The notes beneath the pieces are model-generated. The model had not been told where the DNA came from, did not search any database, and saw only the letters and a program-made list of their open reading frames with translations. This document shows, in pieces, positions 1 to 8,396 of a stretch of DNA of 64,000 bases. This DNA is from CAWANF01 sp963783355 (GTDB lineage: Bacteria; Bacteroidota; Rhodothermia; Balneolales; DATFMH01), in the NCBI GenBank assembly GCA_963783355.1, contig CAWANF010000005.1, positions 496,001 through 560,000 of the forward strand, read 5' to 3'. A program made the position numbers and the translations under genes. Positions within the stretch are counted from its first letter, which is position 1. Each line of letters starts with the position of its first letter.

Positions 1-33
1 GAAATCCAATTAATAACTGAAATAGAGGGCTGA
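1..33 (+). CDS. purS: C-terminal end of a truncated gene, probably PurS
   Basis: The window opens inside a reading frame that ends at TGA 31-33, with last residues EIQLITEIEG. PurS is the small subunit of the three-part phosphoribosylformylglycinamidine synthase and is commonly encoded just before purQ. The short acidic tail and the 3-nt gap to purQ fit this. Only ten residues are visible, so the name rests mainly on position. The likely purQ ribosome binding site (AGAGGG, 24-29) lies inside this tail. Confidence 0.45.
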   Translation, partial: EIQLITEIEG

Positions 34-36
34 ACA

Positions 37-738
37 TTGTCTATTCAATTTGGTGTAGTAGTATTTCCCGGTTCTAACTGCGATCATGATGCTTACCATG
101 CCGCTGCGCATGTAATGGGAGCCGAAAGCAGGTTTGTGTGGCATAAAGAAACACATCTGGATAACTTTGATGTTCTGATTTTACCCGGAGGCTTTTCTTA
201 TGGTGACTATTTACGTTCCGGCGCTATTGCCCGTTTTTCTCCGGTTATGCAATCCGTTATTGATTTTGCAAACAAAGGCGGACGTGTCATTGGTATCTGC
301 AATGGATTTCAAATACTCGTCGAAAGCGGATTATTACCCGGTGTTTTGCTGAAAAATCAAAACCTGCGTTTTATCTGCAAAAATATTCATATACGTTGTG
401 AAAACTATGATACTCCATTTTCCAACGCTATACCCAAAGATAAAGTCCTGACTCTGCCCATTGCCCACGGTGAAGGAAATTATTACACCGATAGCGATAC
501 ACTGAAATCCCTCGAAGACAATAATCAAATTGTCTTTCGTTATTGTGATGGAAATGGAAATGTTAACGAAGAATCAAACCCAAACGGATCGTTAGCCAAT
601 ATCGCCGGCATATGTAACACGAACAGAAATGTTTTGGGTATGATGCCCCATCCTGAACGTGTGGTTGAATCAGAATTAGGTTCTACGGATGGAAAATTCA
701 TTTTTGATTCCGTTATCAGGGCATTAGAAGCAGTATAA
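37..738 (+). CDS. purQ: Phosphoribosylformylglycinamidine synthase subunit PurQ
   Basis: PurQ is the glutaminase subunit of the FGAM synthase complex in purine synthesis. It releases ammonia from glutamine for PurL, with PurS as the bridging subunit. The 233-residue protein is a complete class I glutamine amidotransferase. The nucleophile is Cys88 in GICNGFQ, and the rest of the triad is His205 and Glu207 in MMPHPE. The N-terminal FPGSNCD segment is typical of PurQ rather than of other amidotransferases. The start is TTG at 37, preceded by AGAGGG at 24-29; no ATG fits the conserved N-terminus. The length is normal for the small bacterial PurQ. Confidence 0.95.
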   Translation: MSIQFGVVVFPGSNCDHDAYHAAAHVMGAESRFVWHKETHLDNFDVLILPGGFSYGDYLRSGAIARFSPVMQSVIDFANKGGRVIGICNGFQILVESGLLPGVLLKNQNLRFICKNIHIRCENYDTPFSNAIPKDKVLTLPIAHGEGNYYTDSDTLKSLEDNNQIVFRYCDGNGNVNEESNPNGSLANIAGICNTNRNVLGMMPHPERVVESELGSTDGKFIFDSVIRALEAV

Positions 739-744
739 AAGCAA

Positions 745-1773
745 ATGGACGTAAACCTTCTTAAAAAAATATCTGAAATTCCAGGGGCACCTGGTTTCGA
801 ACATAAAATTCGAGATTTCATCGTCGCTGAATTAAAAGATTATGTAGATTCTTTTGAAGTAGATGGAATTGGAAATCTAATTGTTCGAAAAAAAGGTGGC
901 AAAACCAAAGTAATGGCTGCCGCCCATTTAGATGAAATCTCGCTGATGACCAAGTATATCGACGACAAGGGATTCATTCGTTTTCATAATTTAGGAGGTT
1001 TCGACCCAAAGACATTATCTACTCAACGAGTAATCGTTCATGGCAAACAGGATTTGTTAGGTGTCATAGGAACCAAAGCTATACATTCTCAATCTCCCGA
1101 AGAACGGAAACAAGCCCCAAAATTAGAAGATTTTTTTATTGATGTCGGTTTGCCCTCCGAAAAGGTAAAAGAACTCGTGCCATTAGGAACTCCGGTTACC
1201 CGGGAAAGAGATCTCAGGGAACTCGGTGATTGTATTACAGGAAAATCGCTTGATAACCGGTTATCGGTTTACATTCTTCTGGAAGCAATACGCCAGGCTT
1301 CGTCAACACAATGCGATTTTTATGGCGTATTTACCGTCCAGGAAGAAGTAGGTGTACGTGGTGCACGGGTAGCTGCAAATCATATTCAGCCTCAAATTGG
1401 TATTGCACTCGACTTAACACTTGCAAACGACACACCCGGAAATGAGGCCCATAATCAGTGTACAACTCTGGGTAAAGGAACAGCAATTAAGATTATGGAT
1501 AGCAGCGTGATTAGTACACCCACACTTGTTGCTTTCATGGAAAAAACAGCTCTGGAAAACCAGATACCCTGGCAAAGAGAAATTTTAACAGCCGGCGGAA
1601 CGGATACTTCGGCCATTCAATATCTGACGGGGGTAGGCGCACACGTTTCCTGTATCTCAACGCCTGCAAGATATATGCACAGCACCGTTGAAACAGCTTC
1701 TAAAGCAGACATTGATGCCGGTATTCAGCTCATGACCCGACTTATTGAAGATGTTCATCAATATTCCTTTTGA
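745..1773 (+). CDS. M42 family metallopeptidase (glutamyl aminopeptidase/FrvX type)
   Basis: This cytosolic dinuclear-metal aminopeptidase of the M42 family (342 residues) would trim peptides in protein turnover. Metal and catalytic residues are visible in family order: His61 and Asp63 (AAHLDE), Asp170 (SLDNR), the catalytic pair Glu200-Glu201 (VQEEVG), Asp223 (ALDLT) and His312 (YMHSTVE). It starts 6 nt after purQ, so it is probably co-transcribed. Substrate preference cannot be told from sequence. Family members include deblocking aminopeptidases and TET-type assemblies. Confidence 0.9.
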   Translation: MDVNLLKKISEIPGAPGFEHKIRDFIVAELKDYVDSFEVDGIGNLIVRKKGGKTKVMAAAHLDEISLMTKYIDDKGFIRFHNLGGFDPKTLSTQRVIVHGKQDLLGVIGTKAIHSQSPEERKQAPKLEDFFIDVGLPSEKVKELVPLGTPVTRERDLRELGDCITGKSLDNRLSVYILLEAIRQASSTQCDFYGVFTVQEEVGVRGARVAANHIQPQIGIALDLTLANDTPGNEAHNQCTTLGKGTAIKIMDSSVISTPTLVAFMEKTALENQIPWQREILTAGGTDTSAIQYLTGVGAHVSCISTPARYMHSTVETASKADIDAGIQLMTRLIEDVHQYSF

Positions 1774-1775
1774 AT

Positions 1776-2534
1776 ATGGATACCAACCCGGAACGTTTGA
1801 AATTACATTGCAGAGATTTGACCAAGCGTTACCGAAAAAGAACCGTCGTTTCCAACGTTTCTATCAACGTGCATCAGGGGGAAATTGTTGGTTTGCTCGG
1901 ACCGAATGGGGCTGGAAAAACTACCACTTTTTATATGTTTGTCGGACTGATAAAACCGGAGAAAGGCTCTATTTTTCTTGATGAAAACAATATTACACCC
2001 CGCCCGATGTATCAGCGAGCCCGCCTGGGAATCGGTTATTTATCACAGGAAGCCAGTGTCTTCAGGAATCTGACGGTCAGAGAAAATCTGGAAACAATCC
2101 TGGAGTTTTTCCCCATTTCCAAAAGCGAAATGAAAGAACGGGTTGATCGTCTCATTGAAGAATTTAACTTACAGACCGTTGTCAATAATAAAGGATACAG
2201 TTTATCAGGAGGTGAACGCCGGCGTACGGAAATAGCACGTGCGCTCGTTACACAACCAAAATTTATTTTACTGGATGAACCCTTTGCCGGGGTTGATCCC
2301 ATCGCTGTTGAAGATATTCAGGAAATTGTTTCTTCTCTCAAAAGCAAAAATATCGGTATTTTAATTACCGACCATAACGTTCATGAAACATTAGCAATAA
2401 CAGACCGGGCATACCTGATGTTTGAAGGCCGGATTCTAAAAGAAGGATCCGCTGACTTTCTGGCAAAGGATGAAGAAGCCCGGAAAATATATCTCGGCCG
2501 GCAATTTAAGCTCGACCGTTATAACCTCAGTTAA
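1776..2534 (+). CDS. lptB: LPS export ABC transporter ATP-binding protein LptB
   Basis: LptB is the ATPase that drives extraction of lipopolysaccharide from the inner membrane through LptFG and the Lpt bridge. From ATG 1776 the protein has 252 residues. All ABC motifs are present: Walker A GPNGAGKT (42-49), a Q-loop SQEASVF, signature LSGGE, Walker B FILLDEP and an H-loop TDHNV. The TDHNVHET segment and the acidic C-terminal part are typical of LptB. A TTG at 1770 would overlap the peptidase stop; I prefer ATG 1776, 2 nt after it. No lptA, lptC, lptF or lptG gene is in view. Confidence 0.93.
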   Translation: MDTNPERLKLHCRDLTKRYRKRTVVSNVSINVHQGEIVGLLGPNGAGKTTTFYMFVGLIKPEKGSIFLDENNITPRPMYQRARLGIGYLSQEASVFRNLTVRENLETILEFFPISKSEMKERVDRLIEEFNLQTVVNNKGYSLSGGERRRTEIARALVTQPKFILLDEPFAGVDPIAVEDIQEIVSSLKSKNIGILITDHNVHETLAITDRAYLMFEGRILKEGSADFLAKDEEARKIYLGRQFKLDRYNLS

Positions 2535-2540
2535 ACTATT

Positions 2541-2927
2541 ATGTCTCTCTCTGATTTCATTACGAACATTAAACAAAGCTTAAATTCTACTAATCACAAT
2601 ATGAACATACAGGAAATTACTGTCGAAGAATTAAAGGAAAAAATCGATAAAAATGAAAACTTTCTCCTATTGGATGTCCGTGAACCTTTCGAATACAAAG
2701 TTTCGAATTTAGGGGGAAAGCTTATCCCGTTGGGCGAACTTATGAATCACCTGGATGAACTGGAAGAATACAAAGATCAGGAAGTTATTGTCCATTGCCG
2801 TACCGGTGGAAGAAGTGCCCGTGCCTGTCATATTTTGCAGGCCAATGGTTTTCATAATCCTAAAAACCTGGTGGGTGGAATTAATTCATGGGCAAGAGTT
2901 ATCGATCCAAGTCTGCAGGTTTATTAG
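2541..2927 (+). CDS. Rhodanese-like domain protein
   Basis: A single rhodanese (sulfurtransferase) domain of about 100 residues with active-site loop HCRTGGRS; the cysteine can carry a persulfide sulfur. It resembles GlpE/PspE-type stand-alone domains. The frame opens at ATG 2541, but the conserved domain begins at an internal ATG at 2601 (MNIQEIT), so the first 20 residues may not be translated. It lies 6 nt after lptB and is the last gene of the plus-strand run. No signal peptide is seen, so it is cytosolic. The sulfur acceptor is unknown. Confidence 0.85.
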   Translation: MSLSDFITNIKQSLNSTNHNMNIQEITVEELKEKIDKNENFLLLDVREPFEYKVSNLGGKLIPLGELMNHLDELEEYKDQEVIVHCRTGGRSARACHILQANGFHNPKNLVGGINSWARVIDPSLQVY

Positions 2928-2980
2928 TCTTTTGCTAATATTTATTCAGGCAACAACACAAGTATTACGCTTTTATATTA

Positions 2981-3018
2981 TTATCGGCTATATGAACGAT
3001 GTGTCTTATAGCCGATAA
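2981..3018. terminator. Hairpin between convergent rhodanese gene and rho
   Basis: A perfect 12-bp inverted repeat (TTATCGGCTATA, 2981-2992; TATAGCCGATAA, 3007-3018) encloses a 14-nt loop. It sits between two genes that end toward each other, so it could stop transcription from both sides. Neither strand has a good U-tract after the stem, so this is not a textbook intrinsic terminator. Confidence 0.5.
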
Positions 3019-3064
3019 AATCGCTCTAAAAAGCCTTTTTAAACCTTTGGGCCTAATAACCTAA

Positions 3065-4291
3065 TTAACCGTAGGCAGCTATCTGATTCAGAAGCTCTTC
3101 GTTGCTTTTAGTGCGGCTCAGAACCTGCAATAAGCTTTGCATGGATTCTTTTGGGGACTTTTTCAGCAGATAACGACGAACCATATTTCGTTCATCCATT
3201 GACTCTTCTATAAATTTATCCTCGTTACGAGTACCACTGGCAGCAATATTGATGGCTGGAAATACGCGATCGTTGGCCAGTTCCCTGTCGAGAACCAGCT
3301 CCATGTTACCGGTTCCTTTAAATTCTTCAAAAATGAGATCATCCATGCGGGAATTTGTTTCAACCAAACAGGTTGAAATAATCGTCAATGAACCACCCCC
3401 TTCGATATTTCGGGCAGAACCAAAAATCTTTTTCGGTATTTCCAGGGCCCTGATATCCAAGCCACCGGACAATGTACGTCCGCTGTTACTCTGAGCGGCA
3501 TTATAAGCACGCCCGAGTCGTGTTAAAGAATCAATTAATAAAACAGCATCTTCACCTTCTTCAGCTTTTCTCTTGACATAACCTAATGCAAGTTCCGATA
3601 TTCTGATATGGCTACTTGTCGGTTTATCATTTGAAGACGCGAATACTTTTCCTTTAGTTGTTCTGATAAAATCGGTTACTTCTTCCGGACGTTCATCGAC
3701 CAATAAAATCGCTAAATGTATATCGGGATGATATTCGTCAACGCTTTTGGCAATTTCTTTCAATAAAACGGTTTTTCCACTACGCGGCGGAGCTACAATC
3801 AAAGCACGTTGTCCTTTTCCAATGGGTGCTATCAGATCGACTACACGCATTTCGATTTCATTCGGATTTTTCGATAATCGAATTTGTTCATCAGGCATTA
3901 TTGGCGTTTGATGCTCAAAGTAAGGTACTTTCATCCACATAACCGTCGGTTTATTATTTATCTTCTCAATGCTTCTTATGTGGCGGTTACCTTTTTGATC
4001 CTGCTCAAACTCTCCTTCAAGTTCCAGGCCCGGACGCAAATTGTAATGAATTACTTCCTCGGGAAATACGATGATGTCGTTACTGCTCGCAGTAAATTCA
4101 TGGTCTTTTTTCCTTAAAAAACCATAACCTTTAGAATTTATTTCAATGATTCCGGAGTATCGGCCACCAAAAATAACATTCTGATTATTGATGAATTCAG
4201 GTACTACGGCTCCATTGTTATTCTGTTTGGAACGATTATTCTTCTTCTTTTTAAATTTCTTTCTGGTATTTTTACCCTTGGAATGATTCAT
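3065..4291 (-). CDS. rho: Transcription termination factor Rho
   Basis: Rho is the hexameric RNA helicase that ends transcription of untranslated RNA. The 408-residue protein has the RNA-binding cold-shock-like fold at about 41-110 (with GYGFLR), Walker A APPRSGKT (167-174), Walker B AILLVDERPEE, and the C-terminal motor with GSARNIEGGGSLTI. The N-terminus is unusual: about 28 residues rich in Lys and Asn replace the helical Rho_N domain of the Escherichia coli protein, and there is no long insertion of the kind seen in many Bacteroidota Rho proteins. It is probably transcribed alone, and the upstream region carries overlapping inverted repeats. Confidence 0.96.
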   Translation of the reverse strand: MNHSKGKNTRKKFKKKKNNRSKQNNNGAVVPEFINNQNVIFGGRYSGIIEINSKGYGFLRKKDHEFTASSNDIIVFPEEVIHYNLRPGLELEGEFEQDQKGNRHIRSIEKINNKPTVMWMKVPYFEHQTPIMPDEQIRLSKNPNEIEMRVVDLIAPIGKGQRALIVAPPRSGKTVLLKEIAKSVDEYHPDIHLAILLVDERPEEVTDFIRTTKGKVFASSNDKPTSSHIRISELALGYVKRKAEEGEDAVLLIDSLTRLGRAYNAAQSNSGRTLSGGLDIRALEIPKKIFGSARNIEGGGSLTIISTCLVETNSRMDDLIFEEFKGTGNMELVLDRELANDRVFPAINIAASGTRNEDKFIEESMDERNMVRRYLLKKSPKESMQSLLQVLSRTKSNEELLNQIAAYG

Positions 4292-4357
4292 AATACGATT
4301 TTTTGATACTGGAAATATAAACGTGCTTATTTACCGAGACTTATTAAAAGCACTTAG

Positions 4358-4387
4358 ATATGTCAAAAAGGGGGCATTGTGACATAT
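4358..4387. promoter_or_regulatory. Inverted repeat in the rho leader with a C-rich loop
   Basis: Arms ATATGTCA (4358-4365) and TGACATAT (4380-4387) enclose 14 nt. Read in the direction of rho, the loop contains five consecutive C residues. The outer four bases of one arm (4384-4387) are also part of the next hairpin, so both stems cannot form fully at once. A role in control of rho is inference. Confidence 0.4.
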
Positions 4388-4425
4388 TATAGAATAGCTG
4401 AGCACATCCAACTATTCTATAATAT
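4384..4425 (-). terminator. Strong hairpin downstream of the TPR gene, upstream of rho
   Basis: A perfect 14-bp inverted repeat (4384-4397 and 4412-4425) encloses a 14-nt loop and lies between the TPR gene stop (4476) and the rho start (4291), both on the minus strand. No U-tract follows on the minus strand. It may be the 3' end of the glgB-TPR transcript or part of the rho leader. Confidence 0.5.
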
Positions 4426-4475
4426 ACGATATCGAAATGTTTAAAAAAACTAAAGATGAGATAATTACAATCTAA

Positions 4476-5807
4476 TTACCTAACGGTAGTTGTTTCATCA
4501 ATCCAGCCATAACATTTTTTCAGACTGGCATCGACTTTTATTTTCTGTCCTTTCTTCCAATTTTCATAGAATTTTTCTTCAACAGAAGGAGTCGCCTGTT
4601 CATATACTTTATATTGTTGTGCAACGGTTCCGGCTGTTGAGGGATCTATTCTTTTGGCTTTATCCAAATAATCTAATACTAACCAGTAAACGACTTTATC
4701 CAGACGGGTCATGTTTGAACCACCACAATCGTTTACAGCCTGGGCATAGATTTTAGCCATCTTCAAGTATGGCTGTCCCCATTTTGGATCTACTTTCATA
4801 CCCATTCGGGCATATTTTCTTGCCTCGGGCAATTCATCTAAATTGATATAATTTTCTGAAATACCCAATACTACCTGTTTCTTTTCTGATACGGTTTTGG
4901 CTTTATTTAGAGCCTCTTTGTAGTACGTGATGGCATCTTTGTAGTTTGCATTATCCGTAGCAATATTCCCAAGGCGTTTAGCATTATCAAAGTTTGCATT
5001 CATTTTATATAAACGCTGAGCCATTGCTTTAGCCCTGTTGTAGTCCTGTTGCTGACGATACAAGTCGTATAATTCACCCATTGAAGCGGTATCACTTGCA
5101 TCTGATGCGATTTTGCTCTTTAAATATGTAATCCGTTCAGTAGGAGTACTAAATATTTGATTACTAACTTTTGCAAAATAATCCTGTGTTTCCTTATTGG
5201 CGAAAGGCTGAGCTTTCTTCATAATAGCTACTGCCTTATCTTTTTCGCCGTTAGAAACCATGTAATTCACTAATAATTGAACGTAATAACCTTTTCCCAT
5301 TTGGGTCATCCGTTTCGGATCCTGGTTAAAATCGTCCATATAATCAACATTGGCACTATCAATACCGCTTTGTAAAAAGTCGGAATGACTTTGATAAAAA
5401 CGGCCTCGTTGCAAATGCCAGTCAAAGGAATCAATATCTTTACTGCTAAAGGTGGCAAAAACTTTACCATAAAGAGCTAAAGCAGAATCATAATAAGCTG
5501 TCTTTAAGGTTGGGTCGGTTTGCTTCTTAGCATAAGAGCCGTAAATATCAATCATACGAGAAAAAACGCTTGGACCATCGTATTGTGGTAATTGTGGCAG
5601 TTTTTTCGGGTGTGCAATTAATAACCAGCGGCCATATGGCAGAGCGGTCTCATAATCGTTATTTTTGTAACTTTCTGAAAATATAGAGTATACCTCTAAT
5701 GGACTCAAACCGTATGGAGCAGGTGGTATGGAATCCTGCTGTTGAGCCATGGCTAATCCTGTAAACGCAAAAAGTGAAATTGCGAATAGGCTAATGATCT
5801 TCTTCAT
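4476..5807 (-). CDS. Secreted tetratricopeptide-repeat protein
   Basis: A 443-residue exported protein with a clear signal peptide (MKKIISLFAISLFAFTGLAMA, cleavage before QQQ). The mature part is helical with repeated TPR-like segments, for example around YKDAITYYKEALNKA and LPEARKYARMGMKV. A conserved C-terminal stretch has CGGSNMTRLDKVVYW. Bacteroidota carry similar periplasmic TPR proteins of unknown role, and I cannot name a partner. It is the last gene of a seven-gene minus-strand run, 21 nt after the barrel gene, which suggests an envelope role linked to its neighbours. Confidence 0.75.
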   Translation of the reverse strand: MKKIISLFAISLFAFTGLAMAQQQDSIPPAPYGLSPLEVYSIFSESYKNNDYETALPYGRWLLIAHPKKLPQLPQYDGPSVFSRMIDIYGSYAKKQTDPTLKTAYYDSALALYGKVFATFSSKDIDSFDWHLQRGRFYQSHSDFLQSGIDSANVDYMDDFNQDPKRMTQMGKGYYVQLLVNYMVSNGEKDKAVAIMKKAQPFANKETQDYFAKVSNQIFSTPTERITYLKSKIASDASDTASMGELYDLYRQQQDYNRAKAMAQRLYKMNANFDNAKRLGNIATDNANYKDAITYYKEALNKAKTVSEKKQVVLGISENYINLDELPEARKYARMGMKVDPKWGQPYLKMAKIYAQAVNDCGGSNMTRLDKVVYWLVLDYLDKAKRIDPSTAGTVAQQYKVYEQATPSVEEKFYENWKKGQKIKVDASLKKCYGWIDETTTVR

Positions 5808-5828
5808 GATTTTGTTGGTTCTATGTTG

Positions 5829-7121
5829 CTACTGGATTTTCTGCTTAAAAAACATAAACTCTGATAAATTAAACGATAATCTAATTGAAAATATTCTATC
5901 CCTTACAAGATTGTTACTAGTTGTGCCCCTCATCCCATAATCAAAATTTATATTAATAGACCCGGACTTTGTAGAAGGAATTCCCAATCCAGCGGAAATT
6001 AACATCGTTTGAATATTTTTTCCATTTAATTTTAAATAACCGGTGTCGTAAGACATCCCCAACCGGTAAGATAATCTTTTAAAAAAGGTACTGTTGATAC
6101 TTTCTTTTGGCATTAATTGTACACCCAAGCCAAACCGGGCACGATCTTTCAACGTGGCATTCAAAGTGGAAACATTTTGACCCGGAAGACCTCTGAAATC
6201 ACTCCACTTTTGATATAATATTTCTGATCCCAACATTACGCGTTGTGAAAACCAATAAGAAGCTCCAAAACCAGCTCTGAGTGGCAGGTACATGCTGCCA
6301 TTCGCCAAATCCTGAGTCGAATTAATTGAAGTACCACTACTATTTTGTACATAATATTCAATCGATTTTTTCGAATTCAGATGCACAGGTAAATCGACAG
6401 TAGCACCTAAAGATAACAGATCTTTTTTATTGAAAATACGAGCTTTTTGATAATAAATTCCAATCCTGTTACCAAATCCAACATTAGAAACTTGTTTATT
6501 ATATCGTGTCGATTGATAATTGGCCAGATCAAAATTGGTGGATACCTGATCTTTTAACAAACCAAAAACGATAGACGGGGCGTAGCCAATAGACAGATTT
6601 TTGTAGATTTTCCATCCAAAACCGAGCTCCAGGTAATTAATTCCACCGGTTCCATGGTTTTGAGTTATGTAATTAAGTTCGGTTCCAAGTCCTGTCTGGG
6701 CCGCGCTGAACGTTCCCTGGTATTGATAATTATAATTGGAACTTGATATAGGAAACATTCCGAGGGACAATCCAAATTTATCTTTTTTCAAAGGTAATAC
6801 TAACTGAAACTGCGCGGCATTTAAATTCGTCTTTTCAGTATTTCCAACATTATCATTTGAACGGATATTGTTGATATAAAACCCACCGGTTCCGGAAGTC
6901 AGAACCGCATTACCCCAAATACCCGGGTTCGCGAGGTTTGAAACCTGGTTAAAAACAGCAATACCCGATAATCCCATACCTCCGGCATTGGGATCCCGGT
7001 AATCATTAAGGGTTCCTATTCCGTAATAGGAATAAAGCGAACCGCTACTCAACATACTTTGAGCTTTTCCAATTACGGTGAATAAAAAACAAAATAGTAT
7101 GGTAAAGCTTAATTTCTTCAA
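5829..7121 (-). CDS. Predicted outer-membrane beta-barrel protein
   Basis: A 430-residue protein with an N-terminal signal peptide (MKKLSFTILFCFLFTVIGKAQ) and a Gly/Asn/Tyr-rich mature part. Alternating short amphipathic stretches such as YLELGFGWKIYKNLSIGYAP and the C-terminal strand IFSIRLSFNLSEFMFF look like transmembrane beta strands. The start of the mature part (SLYSYYGIGTLND, GGMGLSG) resembles Bacteroidota barrels distantly related to FadL/PorV-like proteins. It lies 7 nt after the lipoprotein gene and 21 nt before the TPR gene. Substrate or role is not recognisable. Confidence 0.7.
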   Translation of the reverse strand: MKKLSFTILFCFLFTVIGKAQSMLSSGSLYSYYGIGTLNDYRDPNAGGMGLSGIAVFNQVSNLANPGIWGNAVLTSGTGGFYINNIRSNDNVGNTEKTNLNAAQFQLVLPLKKDKFGLSLGMFPISSSNYNYQYQGTFSAAQTGLGTELNYITQNHGTGGINYLELGFGWKIYKNLSIGYAPSIVFGLLKDQVSTNFDLANYQSTRYNKQVSNVGFGNRIGIYYQKARIFNKKDLLSLGATVDLPVHLNSKKSIEYYVQNSSGTSINSTQDLANGSMYLPLRAGFGASYWFSQRVMLGSEILYQKWSDFRGLPGQNVSTLNATLKDRARFGLGVQLMPKESINSTFFKRLSYRLGMSYDTGYLKLNGKNIQTMLISAGLGIPSTKSGSININFDYGMRGTTSNNLVRDRIFSIRLSFNLSEFMFFKQKIQ

Positions 7122-7128
7122 ACGTTTC

Positions 7129-8358
7129 TTATTGTTTTACAGAGGTTACTATCAATTTTGGATAACGATTCCCGGCTTTATTCGTTGTTATCAGTAACGA
7201 ATGAATCGTGCCGTCATTCATTTGGGGCAAAAAGTAGAATCTTCCCGGGTTCGATTTTCCAAGCAAAATGTCATCCACATTACTCGTCAAATCCAGACGA
7301 TAAGAGCCATCGGTTGAATCCCTGTAGGCATACCCATTTGTAATAGGCCCTTTCAAAACATCAAATTCAATCTGATCGCCCTCCATATAATAAACATCCA
7401 TTCTGGAAACAACAGGACGAACATTGCCGGAAGGTAAACTTGATTGCATTTTAGTGGAATCTTCATACATCACCAACTGAACACGAGACAATGACTTAGT
7501 TCCAATGGAAGTACCGTCTAAAGAAATGGTTGTATCGGAAGTAACCTCAATTTTAGCACTTGGCACTCTTTCAAAAGTTGAATACGTTTGCATCAGGCTG
7601 TCAGGCAATTGTGGTTCATTTGCCCGTTGCAGACTATACGCCCAAGTTGCGGGATTGGTAACAGAAGTATCGACCCCTGTCTCTATTATTAAGCGGGAAT
7701 TATAACCGTCAAAAGAAACAATTTTGCCCTGGCTTTTGGGAACGATGATAAATCCGGGCATTTTTTCATTAAATAATGAATCTCTTACGGTTTTCCCACC
7801 ACTGGTATAGTATATGTCACGGTATTTAGTGACATAACTCTGCGGCAAAACAACATCCAATGAATCGGTATGAGGAACAGAAAATGATGTAATAACATGA
7901 TTTGTAACCGGCGGAATAGAATCCAGCCGCCAGGATTTTCCCCTCCAGCGGCGGCTTGCTTCAACTAAATCAAAATTTATGGTACTATTAGTATCACCAT
8001 AAACATCATTTATTCTGAAGCGCAAAAACATTTTAGTACTCGGGGTGATAGTATCCACCAAACCGGAGTCCAGTAATGTTGGCTGAACCAGTCCCGTTGC
8101 GGTCAAATCACCAAACAGCTTATCATTATACATACCAGCAGAAAAATTAGTCAGATTTCCACTAAAAACATCAATATTGCTTGCTTCAAATTGACTGAGG
8201 GGTATAGTGTCAATCGAAACAATAGCATTTGAAGGAACCAGTTTCGGTCCGACAATGCCATTCTTTTCGCAACTGTACAAAAATACAGTCGTTACTATTG
8301 CAATGATAACAGGTGACAGTTTTGCGATCTTGCGCAACGTTCTACTTATAAAAACCAA
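7129..8358 (-). CDS. Lipoprotein, probably DUF4270 family
   Basis: A 409-residue lipoprotein: an N-terminal hydrophobic helix ends in a lipobox-like LYSC, with Cys29 as the likely lipidated residue. The mature part is beta-rich, with many Ser/Thr and Asp. In Bacteroidota a DUF4270 lipoprotein often follows the short glycogen synthase gene, and the same order is seen here (38 nt gap), which supports the family call. Function is unknown; it is likely at the outer membrane. It precedes the barrel gene by 7 nt and may work with that barrel. Confidence 0.65.
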   Translation of the reverse strand: MVFISRTLRKIAKLSPVIIAIVTTVFLYSCEKNGIVGPKLVPSNAIVSIDTIPLSQFEASNIDVFSGNLTNFSAGMYNDKLFGDLTATGLVQPTLLDSGLVDTITPSTKMFLRFRINDVYGDTNSTINFDLVEASRRWRGKSWRLDSIPPVTNHVITSFSVPHTDSLDVVLPQSYVTKYRDIYYTSGGKTVRDSLFNEKMPGFIIVPKSQGKIVSFDGYNSRLIIETGVDTSVTNPATWAYSLQRANEPQLPDSLMQTYSTFERVPSAKIEVTSDTTISLDGTSIGTKSLSRVQLVMYEDSTKMQSSLPSGNVRPVVSRMDVYYMEGDQIEFDVLKGPITNGYAYRDSTDGSYRLDLTSNVDDILLGKSNPGRFYFLPQMNDGTIHSLLITTNKAGNRYPKLIVTSVKQ

Positions 8359-8396
8359 TGGGGGCTACAATTAATCGTGTATAAAGCTCTGTTCTA

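Noticed and set aside
1745..1981. Plus-strand open frame of 78 residues across the lptB start
   Set aside because: Out of frame with lptB, which shows all ABC motifs; no similarity seen.
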